A stretch of 54,294 bases of DNA from CAYUWG01 sp964448285 (GTDB lineage: Bacteria; Bacteroidota; Ignavibacteria; SZUA-365). The notes under the pieces are model-generated. The model saw only the letters and a list, made by a program, of their open reading frames with translations. It did not search any database and had not been told where the DNA came from. The position numbers were made by a program, and so were the translations under genes. Of the stretch, positions 36,201-44,676 are shown in pieces. The DNA is taken from the NCBI GenBank assembly GCA_964448285.1, contig CAYUWG010000021.1, positions 1 to 54,294 on the forward strand, given 5' to 3'. How positions within the stretch are numbered: position 1 is the first letter of the stretch; every line of letters starts with the position of its first letter.

Positions 36201-36346
36201 GAGTAAAACTCCGTCACGCCGGTAAGGTTGTTGGTGTCGGTCAGCGCGATCGCGCGACAATTCCCGCGCTGTGCTTCTTCAAGCAGATGTTGTATCGAGA
36301 GCGTTCCGGCAAGAAAGGAATAGTAACTGTGCACGTGGAGATGCAC
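33257..36346 (-). CDS. DNA polymerase III alpha-subunit family, short (DnaE2-like) form
   Basis: A 1029-aa C-family polymerase, clearly shorter than a replicative DnaE such as the 1160-residue E. coli enzyme. The N-terminal PHP domain starts HLHVHSYYSFLAG and retains an HxH pair. Catalytic aspartates lie in PPDFDIDFSW and in EKLDILSTRG. The helix-hairpin-helix region follows, then an OB-fold (HVTVGGWMIAAKLSRTRKG). Length and N-terminal style resemble the accessory error-prone DnaE2 group, which in many bacteria is SOS-induced with imuA/imuB. Those partners are absent here, but lexA lies two genes upstream. The start is GTG 36346 with GAGG 8 bases before it. It could instead be a second replicative-type polymerase, so I leave the symbol open. 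Confidence 0.8.
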   Translation of the reverse strand: MHLHVHSYYSFLAGTLSIQHLLEEAQRGNCRAIALTDTNNLTGVTEFYSSAREAGIKPILGAEVRDGRDRAVLLAKNWDGYEEICRTITSLSHAFPAARISNTENDDGFKSDQGEDRSISERSITLSDLLANHSENVFIITKSERLVRKLSQSHSNNLYIEITKADEGRWPQVLKLKEETGSPLVATNDVYFGKPAGRTLHTILRAIATNTTMGTIPVNEAANETQYFCSEDEYRRWFQHYPEALMNREIIAEQCNVEFDFHTSKFTPFNDGDSAAKLELLRALTEEGLHRRYARPSPRHHERVEKEFSIIRELGFVDYFLVAWDIVRYAKHGNIPYVGRGSGANSIVAYCLEITNVDPIELNLFFERFLNPERKSPPDFDIDFSWRNRDEVIDYVLKKYDEQNTAMICTLSTFNPRGAIREVGKALGYSEAEIKQVTSLLPSYGSVRDLSDPSSPFHRYGGMFVRSPYGKDWMKIAMRILDFPNHYGIHAGGVILAPHPITRYTPTQVAPKGVRITQQDMFAMEDWRLEKLDILSTRGLGTFEDTMKAVELRTGTMPPILDYRFACEDVKTKEIVRMGRTIGCFYIESPAMIQLLKKLRADSFEMLTAASSIIRPGVSQSGMMQAFIERFHDPRKIKPPHPMMAELLESTFGVMVYQEDVIKVAHFIGKLSLGEADLLRRAMSGKMRSHEAMRKLKGAFFNGCRSQGISDQVTAEIWRQMESFAGYSFCKAHSASYAVLSFQEAYLKAHYPALFLCSVLNNQGGYYRAEVYVQEAKRLGIMVLLPDVNTSEYLNICPTDTTIQLGFLHVKNLSERSVNSILYSRNDEGTFTDCEDFFRRSRVTLEDAITLVRCGACDSLGEDRPAMIVQAKLHFRNQKQRRLESELPLKFERFSDSLSTLRSYSAVEVAQIELESFSFTVSSHVLDAFHSQLAGTVRANELSAHIGKHVTVGGWMIAAKLSRTRKGERMMFMNLDDSTGMIDVVLFPKCYQAHAYMLRSAGPFKVRGKVVREFDVINIIGEQIELLSA

Positions 36347-36364
36347 GGTTCGTACCTCGGTCTT

Positions 36365-39300
36365 TCATTTGAGCTTTGCAATCCGACCGATGTGTTCGAC
36401 GGATTTATCCGCTCCTTTGAGAATGATCTTATAGAAATAAACGCCGTTCGCAAGCTCATCCCCTTCTTCATCGCGGCCATCCCATTTCACGGTGTTGTAG
36501 CCGATACGCAAGTCGGTCGGCGGGACGGTGAGTGTACGAATGAGCTTCCCGCTGACCGTGTAGATTTTCAGCTTCATCTCCTGCGGAGTTTGTGTTCCGG
36601 TGAGGATGAAAGTAAAAGTCGAAGCATCGGTGAACGGGTTGGGGAAGTTAAAGACTTCGCGTAATGACGATTCGAATTCGACGCGAACGAGAACCTCCAG
36701 CGGTTCCGTCAGTGCTTTATTCCCGCTTGCATCCGTCACGTTGAATTTAAAAATGTGGTCGCCGCCTGTAAGCTCCGGCCTGAAGGTAATCTGTGCATTG
36801 ACGCCGTTCGCGGCAGGGACGAATTGAACTCGTGAATCCGTACCCGCAATGGTCGTGTCGTTGAGTGAGAGCGTGAAGTTATCCGGCGAGGTCACATGGA
36901 GCGGACTTGAATCGATGAGCGTCATCGTGACATCGGGCGTCGGGCGAACGAAGTCCCCGTTGACCGGCGTCAATCCGTCGATGAGGACATCCAGTTGTGG
37001 GCGCGTCGTATCGGTGAGCACGTGAAATGCCGTGACCGAGGAGTTGTTCGTTTCATACTGCTCTTCGATCGAGTCATCCCGATCGACAGTGACGATCACT
37101 TTATAGGCGCCGGCTAACAACGACGTATTGATTTTCACGTTCCGCTCGTCCCAGGTATCGCGTGCAAGCGGCCCTGCCTGATAATTCGCAACCGGTTGCC
37201 GCACGTTGTCCGGGCCGACGATATCCACGTGCACAGGGAACTGTCCTGATGGCGATTCGCCCGCGTTGAGAATGCCGATGGTTGCCTCGACGTCAGTTCC
37301 TTGCATCACGGTATCGCTTGCCACGAAGACAGACTGGTAGTTCAACGCAAGTTCAGGCATCAGTGTGAAATCCACGCTCCACGATTGCAGCACGGGAGTA
37401 GATCCGATATCCGGTATCAAGACCGCACGGAGTTGGATGTAAGGATATTGCGCGGCATCGATCGACGAGAGATCGATCGTTTCCGCATTCTCGATGGAGA
37501 GAAGCGGCGCAGCATTTCCATTCCCATCGATACCGCTGACGCGCACGTCGATTCGCGTCGTGTTCGTTGGACTGCGTTGGAGGGTAAGACTCTTCCAGCC
37601 GGCAGAAGGCCCGATGAGCGGTGATTCAATCCAACCGGTGTCGGGAACGACGGAATACTCTTTCTCGACGACCGCCTTGCCTTCTCCCGGTTTTGTCAAT
37701 GCTTCCGGAACCGTACCGGGAGCCGCACCCTTGTGACCGATCAATGACCATGAACCGTTTCGTTGAACCGTAGTGAGAAGTTGACCGCCAAGAGCAGAGA
37801 CGGATTCACTGATCGTTCCCGAACCCGAGCGTGGTTCATCTGCCGTTGCTATTGCTACGACTTCTCCTTGCTTGACGGTGTCCAAATGGTTTTTCATCGC
37901 AGTGCGATGGTCACCGTTTCCATAGAGATCGAACACCTCGATCGACTTGATCTTCAGCGTGAGGCTATCGAAAATGACTACGGAATACGACCGGAAGAAC
38001 GTAGCAGGCAACACGTTGATCCCATCCACTTCAACGATACCGAAGTTTCCATCGAACCAACCGGCTGAAATGACACGGAGTTTTCTGATGGCAGGAAGCG
38101 TCGTAAGTCCGCTTCCATCATAGCGCAGGTTGCTGAGTGTACCCGACGAGAAATCGGACGAATCCTTTTGAACGAATGCCGCAGGACGATCAGCAGGCCA
38201 GATGCTGAATGGACCGGCAACCCTTTGGTCTGATGCATTGAATCGAGCGCGCCAATACACCTTGCCGTTTTGAAAACCGGATGGAAGCGATGTCAGCCGT
38301 GAGAGCGTCTTGCCATAGGGAGCGGCCGAACCGTTTGGCGATGAAAAGCTCTCGTCGCGACTGAATTCGAAGAGCACGGAACTGATCGGTCCCGGGTCGC
38401 TGATGGGATTCAGGACTTTCAATGAATTGACGCCACCCATCGGCTGACCGAAGCGGAAATCGACGGCTTTGAGGAACGTGCTCAATACGTCATAATCGTA
38501 CAGTGCGACGTTATCCGTTTTGTCGGACTCGTCGATGCGATTGTCCGTATCGAGTGTCACGCGCAGCGTGCGCTTTCCCGCTTCGTTTCTCGTTGGGAGC
38601 GTGACGCTGAACGTGTGGTTCACGGTTGGGACTGGCAACTGAAAAGCCGCAGTCGCCTTGACGTTGCCTCCAACGACTTCTTCGACAAGCACTCGAATCG
38701 TATCGCTGAAGTACAAACCCTGATTCTGAAATGTGATCTGGAATGAAACGGAATCCATCGCATCGGTGAGGATATCCTTTTCAGGAACGATCCATTCCGT
38801 CTTCGCGACGAGGTTCGTTTTCCGCGGCAACGGAATCTCAACGATGGGATCGCCAATCACAACGTTCGATCTCATAGCAACCATATTCGTCGTCGAAGAT
38901 CCATACCGGTCGATAAGCGCCTTTTTCGCAAGCCTGTGTGCATCGCCGACATTTCTGATGTTCTCGGTGATCAATCGTCCAATGAACTCTTTGGGCAACC
39001 GCGCAGATGTCGATTCATATCCCAGCGACGAATTGCCAACGTAAGCAATCGCCTGTCCGCCTTGATTCACGACGAAGTGTTCCGAAAAAGACGTAATGTC
39101 CGGCTCTGCGAACTTGGCCGTTGAACATCCGAAGTCCGATATCACCGGTGACCGATCGACGGTATTTGCCAATTGCGATGCATCGACAATCGAGTTATCC
39201 CATGTTTCCGTGCCGCTGTGTCCCACGTACGAAATCAGGATCGCGCCTTCGTTGATTGCCTGTTTGATGTACTTGGGAGAGTAAGGGCCGAAGTCCGTCA

Positions 39301-41671
39301 AAGGAGAGATCGTTTTGTAGAAATGGATTCCCGTACCTGAAAGCGGTGGCGGCGTAATGACTGTGCCAATCAGTTCCTGATTGATCGAACGGTAAAACGC
39401 AAGCTTTGCCTCTCCGTCTTTCGGGAATCCTCCGCTGAAATGCATGGAGGTCTTGTTCCATAAAGTCGGTTTGGCTGAGCGGTATTTCCGATGCCGTTCA
39501 AGATAGCGTTGGATGTCCCCGGATTGGCGCATCGGCAAGCGTCCGACGCTGAATACCGGATCGATGGCGCGTTCGTCGAAGCAGGCAAACCACATATCGC
39601 CCGATGGGAAACCGTACGTCGGCACGAAGTTTTTCGAATAGGCGCTGTTCGGTCTTTTGTAATTGTAGTTCGCATCGCCAAGAAGCAAGAGATACTTCAA
39701 TGGTTTGCTCGTCCAGGAGTTGACGGCATCGTAAAGGAAGACTTTCAACGCCTCGGGATTGAAGATTCCGAAACTGTAGTTGTCATAGATATCCTCGACA
39801 TAGAGAATCCGGGTAGCAACGCCATACTCACTTTCGATGAACGCGGCATACTCCTGCGGTGACGTACCGAATTCCTTCGTCGTGACGATGAGATAATCCG
39901 CCTCCTGCTGCGTCCTCGTGTTCATCACCTGCACGACAACGGGCGCCGGCGTTGGAAGAAGTGCAGACTTCGCCGCGAAGTGGTACTTGCTTCCCCAACG
40001 AATGCTGTCCGGCACGACGATACCATAAGGGCCGGAACCGGTCGCCGTGATCGATGTGAGTGCAGCCCACCCCGTCGGTGATTGCTTCAATACGAGGACT
40101 TCCTGGTTTTGAAAACCAGTGACATTCAAAAACTTCGGACCTTGTGACACAACCGAGTCGATCGGAAATGAGAGACGGTTACTTTGTGCCGACATCGATC
40201 GAGGATACTCGACGTCAAACCAATCGACGACGCAGTCGGTATCGCCGTAGCCCGGCGGTTGTGCAATCTCGCTTTGCAACCGAATCGTGTTTTGATCGGG
40301 ACGCAAAGCCGTGTCAGGTACGACGCCTGAAAGAAGAGCCTGTTCGTTCACATTGAAGTAAAGGGAATCGACTATCGGACCGAAATTCATGCTCAGGGAG
40401 AGCTTGTGGTTCGGGCTGACGGCTGCGTTTCCGTACCAACTTGCTGCCTTGTACCATACGCGCGCCGGTTGGCCGGGCTTCAGGTTCGGCGTCGCGACAT
40501 TGGTCACTGCTGCATTCGTTTGCCAAAGCCAACCGGAGATCCATGTGTCCTCGGATGTCCAATCGGAGAACTGTGCGCGATCGACATTCGACGTGAGATG
40601 AAAAAGATGTGCATCGTTTTCGGAATGGATGAGGTGGTAATACCAATCGAGAGTATCGACGGGTGGAGTCCCGGAATACGCCGTTGGAGCGATGCGTTGG
40701 CCGGGGGAATCGGAAAACACGAGCCAGTACGCCGTGGAGTCCGAGTACTTGTTGAGGAACTGCGGATGAGGCTCATCCCGCTCCGCGCCTTTTCGAATGA
40801 AACGGTATCCTGCTTCATCGTAATTCATCTCACCGACGAACACGAAGGAATCGCCGGGGTCGAGTGTCCCGTCTTCGGTCCCTTCCTGATACATCGGAAT
40901 CTCCAAACCTTTGCGATAGAGCTTGAAGTTACGTGGATCGTAGGTATCGGGATTGAGACCCGATGCGCTGAACCAATTCCGGTCGATCTTATACATGCCA
41001 TCTGTGCGAATGAAAAAGCGCAATGATGGACGGTCGAACAGAAGCCATGCACCGGACGTGTCGAGATCTTTCGACCGGCGAATGAATGGCTGCGAGATGT
41101 ATTCCGCGCGTGCAGGAAGTTGTACTCGGTTCAAGAGGTTCTGCTCAGTCACAGGAACGAGATCGAACGATTCCACGAAGCGGACTGTGTTCGTCGCCCG
41201 GTCATACGAAAGGAGCGGCACTTCGACAACGACCGAGATGATGCGGCCATTTCTTTGGATGCTGTTTCGCGCGACGATATCGCTTTCATTCGGTGCGACG
41301 GATGCATCCAGCCACGGATGGACGGTTTCTAAAACGGCGGAGTCCTTCGTGAGCGAGTATTCAACGTAATAATACGGCGTGGCGGAAACGGGCAGTGCAT
41401 ACTTCACATTCTCGACGCGGTACGACGTACAGTTTCCATCATCACACGGAATCGTCATGCGACGGGATGGTATCCGCGAGCCGTCCGCTTTCGAATGATT
41501 GAAGCCATGAATGAAAAACACGGTAACGCCATCGCGTCCGAGTAATTCTGTTTCGTAAAACGAGTTGTCGAAAGCGCGTGTGGACTGCTGTGAATAGGAA
41601 ACTGTTTGAAGGAGATGCCCGAGTATCGCAAGGAGGAAAAAGGAAAAAATGATTTTCATGTTCTTTCTCAT
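36365..41671 (-). CDS. porU: Giant C25 (gingipain-type) cysteine peptidase, PorU-like T9SS sortase candidate
   Basis: A 1768-aa exported protein. The signal peptide covers residues 1-28. The peptidase C25 domain lies about 590-930: LKYLLLLGDANYNY, the catalytic His in LISYVGHSG (about 816) and the catalytic Cys in ISDFGCSTAKF (about 849). Two CARDB-like adhesion modules follow (around LVAKTEWIVPE and PELALNYQSV), and a T9SS-type C-terminal domain (FNFPNPFTDASTFTF to the end). PorU is the T9SS sortase that cleaves sorting domains; the P. gingivalis protein is about 1160 aa, so this is a long form. A secreted C25 protease that is not the sortase remains possible. The start may be ATG 41659, preceded by GAGAAAG. 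Confidence 0.78.
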   Translation of the reverse strand: MRKNMKIIFSFFLLAILGHLLQTVSYSQQSTRAFDNSFYETELLGRDGVTVFFIHGFNHSKADGSRIPSRRMTIPCDDGNCTSYRVENVKYALPVSATPYYYVEYSLTKDSAVLETVHPWLDASVAPNESDIVARNSIQRNGRIISVVVEVPLLSYDRATNTVRFVESFDLVPVTEQNLLNRVQLPARAEYISQPFIRRSKDLDTSGAWLLFDRPSLRFFIRTDGMYKIDRNWFSASGLNPDTYDPRNFKLYRKGLEIPMYQEGTEDGTLDPGDSFVFVGEMNYDEAGYRFIRKGAERDEPHPQFLNKYSDSTAYWLVFSDSPGQRIAPTAYSGTPPVDTLDWYYHLIHSENDAHLFHLTSNVDRAQFSDWTSEDTWISGWLWQTNAAVTNVATPNLKPGQPARVWYKAASWYGNAAVSPNHKLSLSMNFGPIVDSLYFNVNEQALLSGVVPDTALRPDQNTIRLQSEIAQPPGYGDTDCVVDWFDVEYPRSMSAQSNRLSFPIDSVVSQGPKFLNVTGFQNQEVLVLKQSPTGWAALTSITATGSGPYGIVVPDSIRWGSKYHFAAKSALLPTPAPVVVQVMNTRTQQEADYLIVTTKEFGTSPQEYAAFIESEYGVATRILYVEDIYDNYSFGIFNPEALKVFLYDAVNSWTSKPLKYLLLLGDANYNYKRPNSAYSKNFVPTYGFPSGDMWFACFDERAIDPVFSVGRLPMRQSGDIQRYLERHRKYRSAKPTLWNKTSMHFSGGFPKDGEAKLAFYRSINQELIGTVITPPPLSGTGIHFYKTISPLTDFGPYSPKYIKQAINEGAILISYVGHSGTETWDNSIVDASQLANTVDRSPVISDFGCSTAKFAEPDITSFSEHFVVNQGGQAIAYVGNSSLGYESTSARLPKEFIGRLITENIRNVGDAHRLAKKALIDRYGSSTTNMVAMRSNVVIGDPIVEIPLPRKTNLVAKTEWIVPEKDILTDAMDSVSFQITFQNQGLYFSDTIRVLVEEVVGGNVKATAAFQLPVPTVNHTFSVTLPTRNEAGKRTLRVTLDTDNRIDESDKTDNVALYDYDVLSTFLKAVDFRFGQPMGGVNSLKVLNPISDPGPISSVLFEFSRDESFSSPNGSAAPYGKTLSRLTSLPSGFQNGKVYWRARFNASDQRVAGPFSIWPADRPAAFVQKDSSDFSSGTLSNLRYDGSGLTTLPAIRKLRVISAGWFDGNFGIVEVDGINVLPATFFRSYSVVIFDSLTLKIKSIEVFDLYGNGDHRTAMKNHLDTVKQGEVVAIATADEPRSGSGTISESVSALGGQLLTTVQRNGSWSLIGHKGAAPGTVPEALTKPGEGKAVVEKEYSVVPDTGWIESPLIGPSAGWKSLTLQRSPTNTTRIDVRVSGIDGNGNAAPLLSIENAETIDLSSIDAAQYPYIQLRAVLIPDIGSTPVLQSWSVDFTLMPELALNYQSVFVASDTVMQGTDVEATIGILNAGESPSGQFPVHVDIVGPDNVRQPVANYQAGPLARDTWDERNVKINTSLLAGAYKVIVTVDRDDSIEEQYETNNSSVTAFHVLTDTTRPQLDVLIDGLTPVNGDFVRPTPDVTMTLIDSSPLHVTSPDNFTLSLNDTTIAGTDSRVQFVPAANGVNAQITFRPELTGGDHIFKFNVTDASGNKALTEPLEVLVRVEFESSLREVFNFPNPFTDASTFTFILTGTQTPQEMKLKIYTVSGKLIRTLTVPPTDLRIGYNTVKWDGRDEEGDELANGVYFYKIILKGADKSVEHIGRIAKLK

Positions 41672-41732
41672 GAGAGTGTGGCGAACTTTCAGCGTGTTAC
41701 ACGAACGTTCTTCTTTTTCAAATCGATGAAAC

Positions 41733-42371
41733 TCAATTCAGCCTCGCACCTTCGATGCGGAAATCGAAGCACGAACCTAAATCCCGCAGGACAAGCATCA
41801 CTTTCCCGACGATGCGAAAATCGTCATCGCGTGTCACGTCGGTCATTTTGTAAGAAGGATTCGCCGGCTTCAACTGAATCCTGCGTCCTTTGACGGAGAG
41901 CGTCTTTACCGTGAGACCGCCGTTGAGGTAAGCCACGACGGTGTCGCCGTTGTTCGCGACTTCCTGCTGTCTCAGAAGAATGATGTCGCCCGGGAGAATA
42001 CCCGCATCTTTCATACTGTAACCGCTCACGCGCAACGCGACAGGTTCTGCGAACGGAATCAACTCGCGTTTGATCCTGAGATACTCGACTTCGCTCTCCT
42101 GGGCAAACACCGGTGAGCCTGCCTGCACTTCACCGAGAAGAGGAATGCGGGCCATCTCATGTTCGATGAGGCGTATGCCCCGGCTGATACCGGGAGTAAT
42201 CGAGATGATTCCCATTTTCTCCAATCCTTTGAGAACGATCTCGACGCTGCGCTTCCACAATCCGGTTCCGTCAGCGATTTCATCGAGGCTTGGCGAACGC
42301 CCGTGTTGTGTGAAGTACCGTTCGAGGAAGTGGGCAACCTTTCTTCGATTCTCAGTCCATTGTGTGCTCAT
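41733..42371 (-). CDS. lexA: LexA SOS repressor
   Basis: A 212-aa repressor/self-protease. The N-terminal winged helix (about residues 8-70) carries SPSLDEIADGTGLWKRSVE as recognition region. The self-cleavage site is Ala84-Gly85 (EVQAGSP), the nucleophile is Ser119 (GYSM) and the base is Lys156 (TVKTL). All three match E. coli numbering, so the protease is intact. The recognition helix differs from E. coli, so the operator will differ. AAGGA precedes the ATG. porU starts 61 bases downstream, placing the T9SS peptidase and the DnaE-like polymerase behind lexA on the same strand. Confidence 0.93.
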   Translation of the reverse strand: MSTQWTENRRKVAHFLERYFTQHGRSPSLDEIADGTGLWKRSVEIVLKGLEKMGIISITPGISRGIRLIEHEMARIPLLGEVQAGSPVFAQESEVEYLRIKRELIPFAEPVALRVSGYSMKDAGILPGDIILLRQQEVANNGDTVVAYLNGGLTVKTLSVKGRRIQLKPANPSYKMTDVTRDDDFRIVGKVMLVLRDLGSCFDFRIEGARLN

Positions 42372-42403
42372 TGTCGTGTTCCTTTTTATCCGAATGTCTA
42401 ACT

Positions 42404-42436
42404 CAAACCTATGGCGGGTAGCGCAGACATGCAAGC
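42404..42436 (-). promoter_or_regulatory. lexA promoter, Bacteroidota-like
   Basis: On the minus strand TAGGTTTG (42404-42411) matches the Bacteroidota TAnnTTTG box exactly, with CTTGCATG about 20 bases upstream. The leader would be about 27 bases and contains AAGGAA. I see no convincing LexA operator palindrome here. Confidence 0.45.
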
Positions 42437-42469
42437 TGTGAATGAGCGGCCATGCAGGTTTTTCGTCGA

Positions 42470-42497
42470 TTGGTTTTTCCCTGCTCCGAGATATGCT
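42470..42497 (+). promoter_or_regulatory. Promoter of the 42511 membrane-protein gene
   Basis: TTGGTT (42470-42475), 16 bases, then TATGCT (42492-42497), 13 bases before ATG 42511. It lies inside the frame that opens at ATG 42442, which argues for the later start. Confidence 0.4.
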
Positions 42498-42510
42498 ACT
42501 TTCGCACGCG

Positions 42511-44619
42511 ATGATGGAATCCTCAAGAGCGCTTCGTTTCATGTTAAGTGTCACACTCGTTGTCATCGGAATGCGCGTCGTCGCTTCGTCGATAGATATC
42601 GGGAGAACATGGGGACTCGACTTTATCGAAGTCGGCGATAGTGTGTGGCTGCTTCTCGCATTCGTACCTTTTCTCCCTCCGGTAAATCGCGCGTTCGATG
42701 GACTTCTCAGAAGCGATAGGACTGCACGAACTTCAGTGTTCGTACTCGGCGCAATGCTGCTCGCTTCCATCGTTCTCTTCCCCATGCAAACTTTCTTTTA
42801 CGGTGATGGCGGCTTGCTCATTCCACAAATCCATCGCATGAGTATCGATCCGAATCACGATCCTTCCCTCCTTCTGAATCTGAAGTCCTCTCCGTTGGCC
42901 GGGCTTCTTTTGGTCGCGTTGACGAAGAACATCCCTACCGCGTTCACCTGGCTTTCGATTCCTTTGCCGGGCACTGCGCTCTATCCGTTTCATGCGTTGA
43001 GCGTCATCGTGACCGTTGCAGTGTTGGCTTTCGCCGTGAGATGGAAGCCGCGAACAGAGGCTCTCCTCTTTCTCTTGCTTCTCTTTGGCAATGCCGGTGC
43101 ATTGTTGTTCTTCGGCTACGTGGAATACTACCTCCTCGTCACATTTGCCTTCGGTGCGTATGCGTTCAGCGCGGAACGTTTCATGGGTGGTAAAGGCAAA
43201 TTCACACCGGTCGTTTTCTGGTTCGTTATCGCCGGTCTTTCGCACTACATGGCAATCGCACTTCTTCCGTCGTTCCTTTATCTCATTGCAATTCGTCTCA
43301 ACTATCGAGGATATGTGCGATCGAACAGAGTGATCGCCGGTGTATTTGCGGCGGTCGTTCTCACGGGGATTGCGATCTACTTTCTGGCGGGTCTTGCGTG
43401 GAGCGACAATCGTATCGTGATGCCGTTGACGGATATCGAATCGCCGGCAGGCACGCTTTCTTACACGCTGCTTTCTTCCTACCATCTCCTCGATCTTCTC
43501 AATCTCGTTCTCCTTCTTTCACCGCTCGGAGTCGCGGTCATTGCATGGAATCTGAAGAACCCAGACTGGCGTGACTCTCCGGCATTCCGCTTTCATCTTC
43601 TTTCGATCGGCTTCTTCTCACTATTTCTTTTTGCCGCGAACACGTCCTTAGGTCTCGCGCGTGACTGGGATATCGCTGCGCCGCTCGGTGTGCTCGTCAG
43701 TGTCGCAGCATGGAGCGCGCTGAGATTCTGTCATTCACCGAGTAACAGGAGTGTGCTCGTCTTCGCAAGTGTGTCCGTGTTTCTCACAGTGCCGTGGCTT
43801 GCTGAAAATATTCATCCCGTGCGCTCTGCCGAACGCTTCGCTTCTATTATGGAGCTTGATGCACGACACATGTACAAGGACTATGCACTCAGCGGATACG
43901 AATCTTTGCGTAAACACTATCTCACGATCGGCGACGAAGCTCATGCTCTGCACTTCATGAAAAAGAAGCTCGAGTTGATCGATTATCCTGATCACTATTC
44001 TTCGCTCATCGTGTATGCCGCCGATCGAGTGGAAAGCGAACCGACTCTGTACCGCGAGTTTCATTCGTTGATGCTTCAGCGGCTTGCGCATAAAGCGAAA
44101 GGGTTGCAAGCGTCCGGGCGTGATCGTGATTATGCCATCAGCTTGAAACAGATCGACAGCCTCGCCGAGGTAATTTCCTTTCAATCGTTCTTGTTGAAAG
44201 AGTTCAACGCCATCGAATCTGAACTGCGCCATCTGTCATCCACGCTTGGACAATCATTTCCGCCTTCAGCCGTTCGAGGTTTGCTTGCATACGAAAAGAA
44301 AGACTACACCGAGTCCGTTCGTGAACTCTCTCACGCGTTACACAAGAAGATCCTTCACTCACGTTTATTTCTCTTCCTCGGGAACGCACTCGCGCTCACC
44401 GGTGACTACAAGCGCTCGCTGGAAGTCCTGGAGGAAGGTTCCATACAATTTCCCGACGACGAACTGCTCGTTCTCACGTTTGCCAATTACGCGATCCAAA
44501 GCCGCTACAACCCTGAGACCGTCGCAAAGCTTCTTCTCCACCAACTGGATCGGCCGATTAGCGACGACCGGAAGCGCGAAACGGAACGCCTGCTTCAGCG
44601 CTTAGCCGAGTACCTCTGA
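42511..44619 (+). CDS. Polytopic membrane protein with TPR-like C-terminus
   Basis: About 702 aa. The first two thirds hold ten or more hydrophobic segments, with an acidic/aromatic loop early on (FPMQTFFYGDGGLL) reminiscent of GT-C-type glycosyltransferases or oligosaccharide ligases, but I see no diagnostic motif. The last 150 or so residues are helical with TPR-like spacing (LAYEKKDYTESVRELSHAL, LALTGDYKRSLEVLEEG) and probably lie outside the membrane. The start is ATG 42511, supported by the promoter placement; ATG 42442 stays in frame as the alternative. It is divergent from lexA. Function unknown; a role in cell-surface polysaccharide is only a guess. Confidence 0.6.
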   Translation: MMESSRALRFMLSVTLVVIGMRVVASSIDIGRTWGLDFIEVGDSVWLLLAFVPFLPPVNRAFDGLLRSDRTARTSVFVLGAMLLASIVLFPMQTFFYGDGGLLIPQIHRMSIDPNHDPSLLLNLKSSPLAGLLLVALTKNIPTAFTWLSIPLPGTALYPFHALSVIVTVAVLAFAVRWKPRTEALLFLLLLFGNAGALLFFGYVEYYLLVTFAFGAYAFSAERFMGGKGKFTPVVFWFVIAGLSHYMAIALLPSFLYLIAIRLNYRGYVRSNRVIAGVFAAVVLTGIAIYFLAGLAWSDNRIVMPLTDIESPAGTLSYTLLSSYHLLDLLNLVLLLSPLGVAVIAWNLKNPDWRDSPAFRFHLLSIGFFSLFLFAANTSLGLARDWDIAAPLGVLVSVAAWSALRFCHSPSNRSVLVFASVSVFLTVPWLAENIHPVRSAERFASIMELDARHMYKDYALSGYESLRKHYLTIGDEAHALHFMKKKLELIDYPDHYSSLIVYAADRVESEPTLYREFHSLMLQRLAHKAKGLQASGRDRDYAISLKQIDSLAEVISFQSFLLKEFNAIESELRHLSSTLGQSFPPSAVRGLLAYEKKDYTESVRELSHALHKKILHSRLFLFLGNALALTGDYKRSLEVLEEGSIQFPDDELLVLTFANYAIQSRYNPETVAKLLLHQLDRPISDDRKRETERLLQRLAEYL

Positions 44620-44637
44620 TGGGTATCATCTTCTTCC

Positions 44638-44666
44638 TTTGACTCACTTCGCTCCTGCGCTATCTT
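44638..44666 (+). promoter_or_regulatory. Promoter of asnB, nearly leaderless
   Basis: TTGACT (44639-44644, within TTTGAC), 16 bases, then TATCTT (44661-44666). The ATG follows ten bases later with no Shine-Dalgarno in between, so translation is likely leaderless or nearly so. Confidence 0.6.
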
Positions 44667-44676
44667 GCACACCGTT

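Noticed and set aside
41703..41710. GAACGTTC palindrome between lexA and porU as a LexA operator
   Set aside because: The known GAAC-N4-GTTC SOS box needs a four-base spacer, which is missing. An eight-base palindrome is expected by chance at this scale, and nothing similar is seen at dnaE.
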